From Chamaea fasciata (Eukaryota > Chordata > Aves > Passeriformes > Sylviidae), in NCBI GenBank assembly GCA_029207755.1, contig JARCOQ010000016.1, positions 3,167,001-3,231,000 of the forward strand: DNA of 64,000 nt, in the 5' to 3' direction. Positions within the stretch are counted from its first letter, which is position 1; each line of letters starts with the position of its first letter. The notes beneath the pieces were generated by a model. That model was given only the letters and a program-made list of their open reading frames with translations. It was not told the origin of the DNA and did no database searches. Positions 50,301-63,036 of this stretch are shown piece by piece. Both the position numbers and the translations under genes were made by a program.

Positions 50301-53300
50301 ACATAAATGTTTGGACACCAGTGGTAAACATGGTATATAACTGTAAAAAATCTCCTAAGAGCGAAGTCCTCAAGATAAAAATATTTCATTTTGTGGTTCT
50401 GTGCTTTATGTATTAGTGAATATCTCGAACAAAATGTTAGGAAAAATCATGATCTCTGCATTTTGAAATTTAAAACACACTGTCATTATAAAAACATTTT
50501 GGGTTTTGGCAGCCTTTTGACTCCATATTTCATTATTTTTGTGTTTGAAGAGTTGAAGTCAGAAAGTTTTCTTTGGCTGAATAGGGCTATGAAATGATCA
50601 GAAAGGGACTATGAAATGATCAGAATATAGTTATTTATTTTTTAAATATATTTTTAAACTTGTAAGTGAAATTGTCATCCACTTCATGTGACTCTCTTAT
50701 TTTTCTACCATGTTATGGAAAAGATTTACAATGGCATTCAAAGTTGAAGGGTATTTTGGTGCCAGCAGGATATGCTACGACAGAGATCCAATTGTTTTTT
50801 CAGGTCATGCTTCCTCTTTGTGCTCCTTCCTACTTGCTGAAAGCTGCTGGAGATAACACAATATCCAAACTCAGCAAAGTCAGGACACCAGCTGTCCTTT
50901 CCTGGCCTGGGAGAAATCTGACCTGTGTGTTACCTCTGCACTTTGGGGAGCCAGAGAATGTTTTTATAGTGGGAGAAGTGCTCAATCACACTGAACATTT
51001 CGGCCTCACTAGAGGGCAGCAAAATGTCAGTGTTCCAGGAAGTTTTTTCCATCTGGTTTCATTGTATGTTGGAAAGGGAACGTTTGTACCAACATTTTGT
51101 CTTTCACCGTTCGTTAATTTGTTTTGATTTTTAAATTTTATTTTTTTTAACCAGGGAAACTGGTGTATGAAAGAATTCTGTCAATGTGTGTGGACAACCG
51201 AGTGTCTCTGCCAGGTAACTTTGTGTTTGTTTCCATTGTGCTTCAGAAAAAAAATCATATCCAACCTTGAGGAAGGTTAAACAGGACCATTGCTACTCTG
51301 TCTCTGATAGAAAGGTTCTGATTTGAATCTAGTAGCTTTTAGTTTTTAACAGGGTAAAATCCTTTGCTTTCAGCTTCCACTATTCACAGTGTTCATGCAA
51401 GAAATACAGTTTAATTGTGAAGGACATACCTAAGATATAATAAAGTGTGCTTGTGGCTCTGCTGTTACTAAATGTTAACTGGGTCTTTCTGGGACTTGAA
51501 ATCACAAAGAGTTGTGTAAGTTCTCTAATACAGAGTTTATTAGGGGGGCGGAGAATTAAACAGCAATAGCCAAATTAAATTAAGATTTTTTTTTCCTTTT
51601 TTTGTCTTAGCATCTGCCCTCTTCTGAAAGTACTACAGTTTAGTAGCTAAAATCGATGGTAGAAATGTAATAAAGCTAAGAGTCTCAGATTTTGGTAAAT
51701 TGATGTTTTTGTTGCTATGCTGGAAGCGTGATAGTTTTGCTGTTATAAAAGAAGAATTTGGAAGTAGCAGCAGGCTGCTTCTAACATAATCTAACTTGGG
51801 CCCTTTTCCTTTCTTCAGTTTAAGTTCCAACACAGTGTAAAAATCTAATTTGACATTGCAGGTGGAAGAACCTCTTTAGCAAGACATTGAAATATTCCAT
51901 GGAAAATACAGGCATTTCCGTGCAATTTGGAGTGCATTAAGTGCACATCCTTGCAAGATGAAACATTCTGTAGTTGGCAGTGGAACAGTACCATTAGTTT
52001 GCAGTTAAATCCATAGGATTGGAGCTGTAAACTTGAAAGAAGCAAATACTGAAATTTGAAATGAACCTAGAGAAGTTAGTTAAGATGATTTGGTTGTTGC
52101 AGACCTGACCAACTGCTTTTGCAAATATTAATGAAGGCAGGCAGTTCCCATAGCATGTCACAATTTCTGGGCACAGTTACCTCTGTTCTGTACAGCTGCC
52201 AGGGGCATTGCTGCTGGGAACTTCCCAAGCAGCTCTAAAAGTGGGAGGGAGAAGGCAAATCTGTGCTGTGCTGACTGTGCATGTGAACATTTGGGGGTTT
52301 CAGGCCCAACCTCTGAGCTTGTCCCTTGGGGAGCCAAGTGAAACCAAATTCAGTGACAGCTCCTGAGGTCCTGGATGAGAAAGATCCTGACTGAGTGCAG
52401 GAAGTTCTAACAGGTGGCTTCTCTTGTGTTGGAAGTTAGAAACTTTCTTGTGGATCTTCTCACCTTCTGGAGGCAGGAGTGGGAGAGCACTGGTGTTTTA
52501 AATAGTTTCACAAGGAGTTTGTAAGAGGATGTGTTCAATGTTCAGTTTACAGAAACAAGGTTTCTGTCCAGGTTCAGTATTTCCTACATCTTGCAATAGT
52601 ATTATTTAAAATATATATTAGCCTTTTAAAATAAACAAGTTGAGTGCTTAAATCTCTTTTGTATGTTCTCTAGTTATTATAGATTTATATACAAGTGTTT
52701 GTTACAGATTCTTTATATTTTATTTTTTTCTTAATTTCTGATTTTGGAAGAGCAGAGGCAGAGCTTGGATTTCTCAGTAGCACCTCTGAGATGAGCTGTA
52801 AGTGCTTGAATTCAGGTTCTGAAATGTTATTTACTACAAGATTGTTACCTTTCCTTGTTATGAACTCAGTTCTGACTGCTGCTCAAGAGAGCTGAGAAGC
52901 AAATGTATTGCCTAGTTTATTGTTGTGCACTTAATTTCTTTGTGAATGGCAAGAGAAAAGTTTTAAACCTAACATGAAAAGTAACTTGTTTCCAGAAAGA
53001 ATGTAACTATTTCTGGGTTGGTTTTTTTTCCCCCAGATAACTTTTCTCCGGAGAGTGTTAATGATACTGCTAAGGAGACTTGCTTAAACTGGTTTTTCAA
53101 GATTGCTTCAATCAGAGAACTCATTCCCAGATTGTATCCTTGTCAAATGAGACCCTCAGAGTGTGTCTGCAGGTTTTTTGTAGATTTTTCCAAAAGTGAC
53201 CATGTTTGTTTCAAAAAAACCCACAGGATCTGATGTTTATACTGGTGGTTTTGTTTGTTTCAGGCTGTATGTTTGCAATGTACTTTTGAGTCGGGTTGCA

Positions 53301-56300
53301 TAGTAAACTGAATGCTTAATTATTGGCTCTGAGCACTTTGGCAGTGACAAAATAGAGATGAAGAATTTTGAAACAAAATCTTACAGATAATTTGTAAAAA
53401 TCAGCAAAGTGTAGTGACATTGATTACAGAAGGCCTTAAAATCGTTTGGACAGCATCCATTTGGTGTATGTTGTCTTCAGGTTTTTTCAATGGTGTGAAT
53501 CTTAGTTTTGTTCCTTAACTTGGCTTCGATTCAGTTATGTGGAAGCAGCAATACTGAAGTGCAATAAGTTCCTGTCCAAAACGTAAGAATAATGTTAAGT
53601 ATGGGAAGGAAGTGAATGGGCAGATTTAGGAACTAATTCAATGAATTAAGCATGAGAGGTCTGTGATTAATGGTGGGTAGGGCTTTAGTAGAACTGAGAA
53701 GTAGAGAGGTTTTGGAATTTTTAAGGAGAATACCATGAAAAAAATTGAAGGTGAACTGTGATACACTTTGAAAGACAACAGTGCTCTCAGTTTTCAAATG
53801 AATGTACAAATGTGATATCAGGTGTCACAAATCCCAATGCAAATTGAAAACCAATGGCTTCTGAGGGTGGAGGGGAAGGGAGATTGTTGACATGAGAAGT
53901 GTGGGAAATAGGATAGAAAACTGAAAGGAAAATATTGATGTCAAAGTAGGAGAGACAGAGTAGGAGAAATGATTTAGGAGCAGTGAACCACCATCTATTG
54001 AAGACTTTGGTACAGTTTTATTGTGTTGCCAAACAGTGCCAGCTGCTGAGGAGAAAATGTTCCTTCCCTTGTAATTGTCCCTCTTCAGTTATGTATTGAA
54101 ATGAGTGTTGGAAGCCAAATTGCTGCTATGCTGACTACTTTATTATCCCTAAAAAGCAGTTCTTTTACTGGAATTAGTGGGCCTCCTATCCAGATACTAG
54201 TACACCTCTGTCTAAAGGGACCTGTGGGAAAATGAGACATGGAAGGAGTTCTGCCAGTTCTGCTTTAAGCATCTGCTTTCCTTACATTGAGTTACAGCTT
54301 TTCCACAGCTCTGCTGTTCTCCAAGCCAGAGGAGGAATTCTTCAGTTTTATTTGTCTTGCTCTGAATAGCAAATACTGCAATTTGAATATAGGATATGTA
54401 TTACAGGACACAGAAAATTTTACTTATAGAATAAAGTTTTGTGCTGCTATCCTTTTTCTTTGATAGATATTTCTATAAGCCATGCTCAGCTGTTAGTCTA
54501 CAAGGCAGTTACTGAAGTTACCTGTAGGTGATATAATTCTGGTTTTGACTGTTGAAGCTCATTTTCATTTCTGATAAAAACAGGGGCATTTCGGAATGTC
54601 TCCCACGGTTAACATCCATGATTAGAGGAATTGGAGATCCACTGGTTGCAGTCTATGCCAGAGCATACCTTTGCAGGGTAGGCTGTCACTTACCTCCTCT
54701 GATCTGTATCAAAGGTTTACTGCAGCCAGTGCTGCCACTGCTTCAAGGAACGACTGCTTTTATCTCAAGTAGTCAGCAGCCTGTCTCCTCCTTTCAACAA
54801 ACAAACAAACAAATGATTTCTCTTCTGTTTTACGAATGGGGAATCTCTCTTTAAGTGTTTGTAGTAAGTAAGAATAATTTTATGTGCTGCTGTAGGCTGC
54901 TGCAGTGCACTGGAGTAGATGCTGATTTCCTCAGTGCTGACAGATCCTTGGAGCTGATGTTAGGATGGTGTTTAAAAACAGCTGTAACTGCCTCAGGGTG
55001 GTTGTTAGTGGACGCAGCTATAATAATAAGCAAGGCAATAATCAGTCAAAAGCATGTGATTCAATGCTGTTTGTTGATTTGATATGTGTGACTTGGGTGT
55101 ATTCCTTCAGCAAATGCATTTTCATCTCACTCTGAAGGAGAATTGATAGATGCCAGTAAAATCTTTTTCTTTCAATATAGGTTGGGATGGAAGTGGCACC
55201 ACAACTCAAAGAAAGCCTGAACAAAAATTTCTTTGACTTTCTCCTAACATTTAAACAAGTAAGCAAACAAGTGTTTTATTTGCAAAATCAGATAAATACA
55301 CTCCTTAATCAAACTGCCACATACATAAAAAAATCTTAGAAGTTCTCAAATCTAGATTTAGGGGTGTTCCTGTATCCGGATATAGTATGGGAAGTTTTAC
55401 ATCCATTCTGATAAGTTGAAACTGCTCTGTTCAGCATGTTTCCAGACTTGAATAATATGTTAGGAGCTTGATATCTTTCCCCCAGCTTTGCAAGGAATGC
55501 CGCATAAATTTTGTACGTTTGTGCTGCTGTCTGTTGTCATTTCCATTCATACACAAACTTTGAGCAGTTTATCACATCTCCCGTTAAATACCTGTTCACA
55601 GCAACGTATTTTTGTCTCTTATTTCAACAGATACACGGGGATACAGTTCAGAACCAGCTGGTGGTGCAGTGTGTGGAGATCCCTTTGTATTTGACCCTGT
55701 ATTCTCCTGCTATAGACTGGATTTTACAGTGTATTGCATACCACGCTCCAGATGTAAGTGAACGTGGTAATGCTCAGTACTAAAGGAAGTGTTGTGGTGA
55801 AGAATTAATTTTGCCTACTAAAGAAACCACCCCTCAGTCAGTTCTTACATGAGTGTGAAGGCAAGTAAAAAGAGCCTTCATATGACTGTCTGATGCTCTC
55901 TTCTGTGCAGGAAGAATGTTTGCTTCCACAAAGCTCAAGTGTGGCCACTTCAAGTTCATAGTCAGTATTCCTGTTTGTTTCATGCTGTCCTTTAGCTAGT
56001 TTAATCTTTATTTCCTGAATTCATCAGTTTCTTCTCTCATACAGATAGACTAATGGTTTAACTAAACTGTAGCTTAATGTAGTGAACAGACTGTTTTAAT
56101 CTCTGTCGGTTTGGCAGAGTTTTCACCTCTCCTGCCAGAGATAACTGACCTGGCTGGCAAATAGTGATTACCTGGAGTAATGGCATGGATGAAAGATTGC
56201 AGATTTGACTTCCATAAAATGGTGGTTTTGGTTGAAAAGCCACTGTACCTAATCCAGAAGATGTGCTACACCATTGTTTTCTTGTGCTGTAAATATAGGG

Positions 56301-59300
56301 TAAGACAGGACTATTGCAATGTATTGGAGAGGTAATTAAAACAGCTTTTAGTAGATCTCAGTGCAGTAATTAAAGCTGAATATATTTGCAGAGTCTCTAT
56401 TCACTAATTTTAATAAGTAATTTTTCCAGGTTCTGCTTACTGAGATGATGGAAAGATGCAAGAAGTTGGGGAACAAGTAAGTGTTGCAGAGTGTGGAAGG
56501 CAGGAGTCTGTAATGAGTACCCCTGAGTCCCTGGAATAATGTTCTCTCTCTCTATTTTGGAAACAGTCATGCATAGTGCAGCTTTCATTCTCCCAGTAGC
56601 TTACTAAATCATGATTATGAACATCTGTTTTCCAGAGATGAATTCTAAAATATGGTAGATTACTTGTCAAGCCAAAGTTAATTAGTTTTACTTGGTTGCT
56701 GCATTCTGGCTCCTAAGCCAAAGTTTAGGACATGTAATGTGTTCTCCCTTAGCCATGTCTTGAATTCCTGGTTTTGCTTCACTTTTCTGGGTTTTCCTCC
56801 CCTTCCTTTCCCCTACCCTCCACTGGCTACTGCCAGGCCATGTGTGCATTCAGCAAAGGAAATTACAATGCTGCTGGCAATCTTTGGAAGTTGGTAATAC
56901 TTAGGGAATTACTTTTATCAACATTAAAATTAGTATCTCAGATGTCTCCTAGAAGTCTTTGTGCAGGGTAGTTGTGTTCAGTAGATGGTCTGCTCTGGAA
57001 GTTGGATGTACTTATTGGGTTTTGTGGATGCAATCTGGCCTGGTGATGGGCTCCTCTCTGTTCATTTTATTGGGTAGCTTGGCTGAGTTCTGTGGAAGTT
57101 TTCAGCTATCTGTTTTTTTTCTGATGTGCTTTACGCAGTCCAATTCTGCAGCAGCTGAGGAACTAAAATATGTTAATCACTTAGCTGAGGAATGCCAGCA
57201 TTCTGTGACTGAGTTGAGGTGTGTGGGTAAAACATGATTTTAAAAATGTGCTGTGAAAATGCTATTGTATCAGAGTGTATAGAACAGATAAAAATAATTC
57301 ACATCCTCTGATGTACAAATAGGTTTGTATAGGTGTTGATTTGTTTGTTTGGTGGAACTTACTTTCAAATCAGCTTCCTAGCCCTAGAAATGGGCTAGGT
57401 TCCTCTTCTTTGTTCCCGTTTGCTCTTTGAAGGAAGGATAAAATGTTGAGTATAATGAGGTGTTTTTTTTGAAAGAAATGATTTTGGAATATGTCTTTTT
57501 TTACTGGGAAGTTGAGTAATCCAGTTTAAAACAGTAGTCTTCTTTCAAAGTGGAGTTCTGTGTTTTGTGTCTTCTCATGACTGTCAAAACACTACAAAGC
57601 AAGAGGCATCAGTATATGAATGTTTAAATAATCTCAGTATGTTCCATGAGCTACTTTGCAGCCATGTAAGTGAACAGTGACAGCCTGCTCCTCTATATTG
57701 CAAAGCACAGACCTAGTGAACTGGAAGTGCTTGTCTAATGATAAAATGCTAATTCCAGTCAAATTGTGATGGGACCACTAAAGTTCAGGCAGAAACAGAA
57801 GCTGTTGGGTTATTTTAAGCACTCCACAGAATTTCCCTCAAGGTAAACTGCCCTGTATTCAAACTGTCTGAGACTAGTGAAGTGTTTTAGGAGGCAGCTT
57901 CTAGAGCTAACTCGTGGCTGAGTAAACTGGATGTTACAGTGATGCAGGGAGTTCAATCTTCCATTGGGGCTTTGATAGTAACACAAATACCTGTCTGAAT
58001 GGTTAATCAGAAGTGTCTAAAAATGTCATTGCCAGTTATCACATGACCATGACTTTGGATTTATTTTAATCTTAACAATGCAGCTGCTAGAAATGTGGCT
58101 TTTATAGTGCATATATAATTAATGAGGAGAAATTTCAATAGGGATTCGCCCTCCCTAAGTATTCTTCTGAACTGTAGTTAAACAGAGAGCCAGTTTGTAA
58201 ATGTCAGCTACTCCTGGTTTGCTTGATATTTCTAGTAAACTCCTGCTAAAATGATGGCTTCAAAAACACCTGGGTGGAAAAAGTATTTTACAGGCTGGGT
58301 TACCTTTTCCTTATCTGGTGGCTTAATGTTTTCTCGGTTTTTTTATGCATCATTAATCCTCATCAAAGCAAGCTCAGTTTGTGTGAGGGTCTTTTTTTTC
58401 CTTATTCTCTTCTTTTTTTTTTTTTTTTATTAACGATAGATGCCGGACAGTTGTTAGTCTAAAAAGTTCAGATGAATGTAAATGCAGGTACCAGTAAATG
58501 TGAGTTGGTGTTGAGCTGTATTGATCTGTGTTGTGTTCCTTGCAGTGCTTTGCTGTTGAACTCAGTAATGTCGGCGTTCAGGGCAGAGTTTATTGCTGCC
58601 AGATCAATGGACTTCATTGGCATGATTAAAGAGTGTGATGAGTCTGGATTCCCAAAGGTAACGTTTTCTATGGAATTTGTAACAATCCCTTCTCTGTGAC
58701 AAAGGTCTTTGTGCTTCTAGTTGCCTACATAACTTGTGTGTCACTTGAATAAAATTATTCAAGTGGTTTGGTCGGAAAACCTTCTGCACACTGTACCTGC
58801 CAGACCAGTCTTGGATGGACATGCATTATCTACCTTTAATTAAAAATTTCTCATTAACTTTCAGCATCTCCTCTTTCGCTCCCTGGGATTAAACTTGGCA
58901 TTGGCTGATCCTCCTGAAAATGACCGCCTTCAAATATTAAATGAAGCCTGGAAGGTTATAACAAAGCTGAAGAACCCACAGGTGTGTTACTGTCCATTCT
59001 GTTTCACTACTGATTCTGTGTTTAGAGCAAAGTTGTAGCCAGTTGTTCTGTAAGCATGTGCTTAGCATGACATTGTTTACCTTTTCTAAATACACACAGC
59101 AGCAAAAAAAAAGTGATGTCTGTAATATCTTTGGATCATCCCTGCTTTTCTTAGCTTTGCTGAGGCATAACTTAATTTTACATAACATTATTACACAAAT
59201 GCAGCTTTTGAGTTCCAGGTGTTTAGGTCTGCATGAATCATACCTCAGGAGTTAATTCTTTTAAGTGTCATTTTTGCAAGTGTATTTCTCACAGTCTCCT

Positions 59301-62300
59301 GCAAATATTGGTAATGATAAGACACATGTATTTCTAGGATTATATCAACTGTGCTGAAGTGTGGGTGGAGTACACATGCAGACATTTTACGGTAGGTGAA
59401 AATTACTTTTTTTCCTTTGAATTTTTCTGATACAGACTAAGTGGCTGTGTTAAGCAGTCTGGTATTAAAGATGGAAAGGCTTTGACTATTCTGTATAAAT
59501 GTATAGGGGAAAAAAAAGGGTTTTCTTTCATGAAAGATGAGTGGGGACAAAGATGCAGCTTTGAAGCTTTACTACCCCATACCACTGAAGGTTTCTTATT
59601 CTTCTGTTTTAATGGCAGATGGATCAGTTTAAGTAAAGATTTACTGGAGCTATGGTTAAAGTTCCTGGCTTAACTAGGGCTCCATAAAAAGCTGATGCTT
59701 TGGCAAATGGGAATAAATTATCCTACTCAGCTGGTGTTTAGTGACTTGATTTATGTGCCAATTTCATTTTGTAACCTTGTTCTTTGCTACACAGAAGCGG
59801 GAGGTCAATACAGTTCTGGCTGATGTTATCAAACACATGACTCCTGATCGAGCATTTGAAGATGCTTACCCACAGGTAAAGAGTTCATTTTGCCAAATCT
59901 GTAAAAATCTGATAGGCATTTTCTTAAATGGAATTAATTCTTAAACATTACTGACAACTCTTATAACAAAATAATTATTTTTAAACACTAGCTATATTTT
60001 GGGAAGCCTCTTGGAACACTGTAATGCTGTGATTTATTTCTCCTTTTTTTCCATGCACATCAGTCCTTTAATTCTGAGAAATGCTAGTTAACTCCTACAT
60101 CAGCAGTGGTGTTTGCTGAAGGAAATTAGCACTCATGGTAGACTGTTTAAAACGAAGTAAACTATAAAATAGTCTATCCCTACTTGGCATTGTTAAGCCT
60201 TCACAGAATTATTGTGTCCAGTTCTTGAGACTGAATGCCAAATGAGATATGGATTAGTTGAGAAGGTTTTTGTGGTTACTTGGCGGGTAGAAAAAGTGCC
60301 TACAAGAGAATATTTAAAAAACTGGTTTGGGTTTTTTATCTTTGTTTATTTGGCTGAGTTTTTTACTGCAGAGAGCTAGAGGACATGAAGATTCTAAATG
60401 GAAAAAAAAGTGCCAAACTATGGAAGTGAAGAGCGAATGAAGCCTGGGCAGGCTGGTCAGCCTCTGTTCAATATGGGTTCTGAAGGGTATATTGGAAAAT
60501 GTCAGAATAGCATAGCTATAGTTTGTCCTGCTTTGGGGAAAGAAATTATGTTGATGAATGCTTGAAGCATCTTTCAAAAGAGTTCTCTATGAATAACTAG
60601 AGAAGAATAATCTCTGGTGTGGATAGTCTTAATTTAATTCATATTGCAATCATTTCCCCTTTTTTAAAACTTTTCCTTTTTCTCCCCTTTAGCTGCAGTC
60701 AATTATTCAGAAAGTTATTTCCTATATCCATGACTTTGCTCTGCTTTTTTCAGTGGTAAGTGATATTCTGCTTAATAAATTTTAAAGAAAAACTGTTTGG
60801 CAGTTTTTCTGCAAGAGAATTTACCTTGACTGGGATATTTAGATTGTTTACAAGTTCAAAGAAGTGCAAGGACTTCTTGTCAAACTGCTAAGTGCAGAAA
60901 TATTTTGTGAGCTTTCTGCTGCTTACTACTTAAGTCCTTATTATTCTAATTCCAGTTTTCTATACTGTTTTCATTAGGCTGTTAAATTCCCTAAGTTTGT
61001 TTGTTACTGTGGCCCAAATGACAATCAATGGAAGATGAAATAGCATTTATTTGTGTGTGTGTTAATGTAATTGCTGGTAGCTGTTTCTGTGTTGCGATAT
61101 ATAACATACCCTCTCATACCACTGACACTTGGCATTGAGACAGAGTGGAACTCAGAGAGGTCAGAGACTGTAAATGAGGTAGAAAAATAGCAACAAAGAC
61201 AGCAGTCAGTGTGTGTCTAAGTACAGAAACCATTTGAAGAGTGAAACTCAGGATGGATGCTGTGGATTTGGGGTCAAGTCTTGTTCAAAAAATTGCTTGG
61301 ATAATTCTGAAAAACTTACCCTCACTGTATTCTTGAGATGATACAGAAACCAAGTATTTTAGTATGTTAAACAACCTAGACCTTTGTTTTTTGAAGGAAA
61401 TTTGAATGTCTTAGACCTTAACTTGCTCTGGATAGATGTGAAATAGTTGATGTGTAGACTATTTTAATTGTTTATAATATCTTGCCTTTTTTTTCCCATG
61501 GTTGTCTGAATTTGTCATGATCTTAAGCTGTTTGAAGCATATGTTTGCTTTTAAGAATAAAGTGCAACATCTGATTCAAACAGTTCTGTATTTTGTGTTC
61601 CCTTCTGGGTCTCTGCAATCAATAAATCGATACATCTTTCAGCCATACTCCATTTCCTTTAGTTCCACTTTTTCATCCTTTGAGATGAATTACTGAATTT
61701 TCAAAAAAGGTGAAAATAGCTTTACCTAAATAGCTGTGCTTATAAAACTTATCAAAAATATTTACTGTTTCAATATGTTGTTTGTAATATGCCTAATTTT
61801 ACTTGTTTATGTATTTGTACTTTCAGGAGAAATTCTTGCCATTTCTGGATATGTTCCAGAAGGAAAGTGTGAGAGTGGAGGTTTGCAAGTGCATTATGGA
61901 ATCTTTTATTAAGTAAGTGGAGACAGTTGAAGTGAAATGCACTCTGGAGGCTCTGAGAAACTTACTGAAAGATGGCTAGGGAAGAGGAGTCAGGATATTG
62001 GCTATTTAGTTTGTGAAGGTGTTCCAAGCTATGGGAAAGAAAAAAGAAAATGTGTCAGTTTTGTTAATCTATTGGTGGACTGTTTGACTGTTCACAAAGA
62101 AAGCTGAGTTGAAGTAATTATATTGATGCTGACTTGCTGTGGGTTAACAGAATAGTTGTTCTCTGAGGTTTTTGTTTAGTTTTTTGTTTGTTTGTTTGTT
62201 TGTTTTTGTGTTGCCTTTGTTGGTTTATGAAATTTATTTCACATTCCAGTTGCTGTGACAGCACAGAGAGTATTGCTACAGTGGAAAATTAACTTAGAAA

Positions 62301-63036
62301 ACAAAAATATATTCACCTTTTAAAAAATATATTCACTTTTAAAAGTCCAGCAGCTCTTTTCTTTTCAAATAATTAACAGGTTTCTTGAAGCTTTTTTCTC
62401 ATTTTCACCTTCCCTTCAGGTATTTCTGTTCTCTGCTGAGCCCCCCAAGCCCTCTCTCCCCTAGGGCACACAGGGCCAGCTCTCTTGGCTTTGCTCGTAT
62501 GAGAGATGCTGTGGCCCCTTAATCATCTTAGTGGAGCTGCACTGCACATGTGCCTCTGTGCCTAAACCTGACACTGATCCTTCCTGTCTGTCCCTGAGTA
62601 GCTGAGAAATTGTATTTTATCTTGGTAAATCCAGGATTGCTTTGTTTTGATGTTCTTAGATTGCCTCCATATATCACATGTCCACCTTGCTGTGTCCCTT
62701 AAGGAATCAGAGTCTGGCTTGGCAGTGCAGCTGTGTATATTAAGATAATATTTCTTGGCTGGCATTTGTTGCAATTGTACACATATTAACCATGTGATCA
62801 TTGGTGTTCCTGTGGTTCCCAAATGGCCTTAAATTTGTGCAGTGTCATACAGTGCTGGTGATTGAAATAATGCATTAAAAAGGTGCTAATCTAGTCACTG
62901 TTTTCCATTTTGACGGAGCAGGAGTTTTCATCACGTTTTCTAAAACTCTTTCTAGGCATCAGCAGGAGTCAACAAAGGATCCTGTGATACTCAATGCTCT
63001 CCTGCACATCTGTAAGACGATGCATGACTCTGTGAA
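40727..63036 (+). CDS. VPS35L: VPS35L, VPS35-like endosomal recycling subunit (5' part, continues beyond window)
   Basis: Alpha-solenoid subunit of Retriever (with VPS26C and VPS29) in the Commander complex, which recycles integrins and other cargo from endosomes via SNX17. Coding exons: 40727-40743, 43511-43610, 44545-44712, 45042-45164, 45522-45546, 46557-46633, 47223-47351, 50102-50186, 51155-51214, 53037-53133, 53535-53582, 54584-54677, 55181-55258, 55631-55753, 56430-56476, 58546-58657, 58865-58981, 59338-59391, 59795-59875, 60693-60755, 61827-61912, 62956-63036. These give about 621 codons of the roughly 963-residue human protein. It begins MAAFPW. The N-terminal segment with [12 protein letters not shown] is the part known to engage VPS29. 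A polyserine tract follows (exon 44545), then [27 protein letters not shown] and IREL-IPRFYVEAA. The frame is open at the last exon, so the C-terminal third lies to the right. Confidence 0.97.
45522..45546 (+). other. VPS35L: VPS35L 25-bp micro-exon
   Basis: A very short internal exon encoding NLYMGSEK plus one base. It is flanked by CTTCCTCACAG and GTGAGC and is required to keep the frame between exons 45042-45164 and 46557-46633. The joined reading [17 protein letters not shown] matches the family. Confidence 0.9.
46177..46298 (+). mobile_element. CR1-type LINE 3'-end fragment
   Basis: The segment shows the degenerate 3' terminus of an avian CR1 retroposon: a 'gacctgctttgaggagg' stretch, then 'gacctcca', then 'cctaaattatcctatggttc' close to its end. 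It is truncated at the 5' side and carries no coding capacity. It lies in VPS35L intron 5. Confidence 0.65.
48361..48378 (+). repeat. (TG)9 microsatellite
   Basis: A pure TG run preceded by ATATATA, in VPS35L intron 7. Confidence 0.95.
48821..49034 (+). mobile_element. CR1-type LINE 3'-end fragment
   Basis: A clear CR1 3' UTR relic: 'catccttggaggtatttaaaag', 'ggatgtggcacttgggga', 'aaaggttggactcaacagtc', 'gaaggtcttttccgacct' and the terminal 'ttctatgattc' in the expected order. It is 5'-truncated and non-coding, in VPS35L intron 7. It is one of the best pointers to a bird genome. Confidence 0.88.
53134..53534 (+). other. VPS35L: U12-type (minor spliceosome) intron of VPS35L
   Basis: The donor reads GTATCCTTG immediately after CCCAGATT, matching the U12 consensus GTATCCTT. 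Upstream of the acceptor CGATTCAG is a perfect U12 branch-site motif, TTCCTTAAC, ending 15 bases before the exon. No polypyrimidine tract of U2 type is present. Using this donor and acceptor gives ...LIPRFYVEAA in frame, as in the family; other nearby GT sites break the frame. The intron is 401 bp. Confidence 0.93.
54797..54812 (+). repeat. (CAAA)n short microsatellite
   Basis: About four copies of CAAA inside VPS35L intron 12. Confidence 0.85.
62183..62206 (+). repeat. (TTTG)n microsatellite
   Basis: About five copies of TTTG in VPS35L intron 21, with T-rich flanks. Confidence 0.9.
62405..62620 (-). mobile_element. Possible antisense CR1 relic
   Basis: Phrases such as 'cagctctcttggctttgctcgtatgagagatgctgtggccccttaatcatcttagtgga' (quoted in parts: 'cagctctcttggctttgctc', 'gagagatgctg', 'ccttaatcatcttagtgg') resemble the antisense of a CR1 3' region, but the match is weak and the borders are uncertain. 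It lies in VPS35L intron 21. Confidence 0.4.

Larger units (their letters stand above)
40744..62955 (+). other. VPS35L: VPS35L introns
   Basis: Twenty-one introns lie in the window. The longest are intron 1 (40744-43510), intron 7 (47352-50101), intron 9 (51215-53036) and intron 15 (56477-58545). They contain the CR1 fragments and simple repeats listed separately. The remainder is AT-rich unique sequence in which no other gene, RNA or promoter was recognised. Confidence 0.65.
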
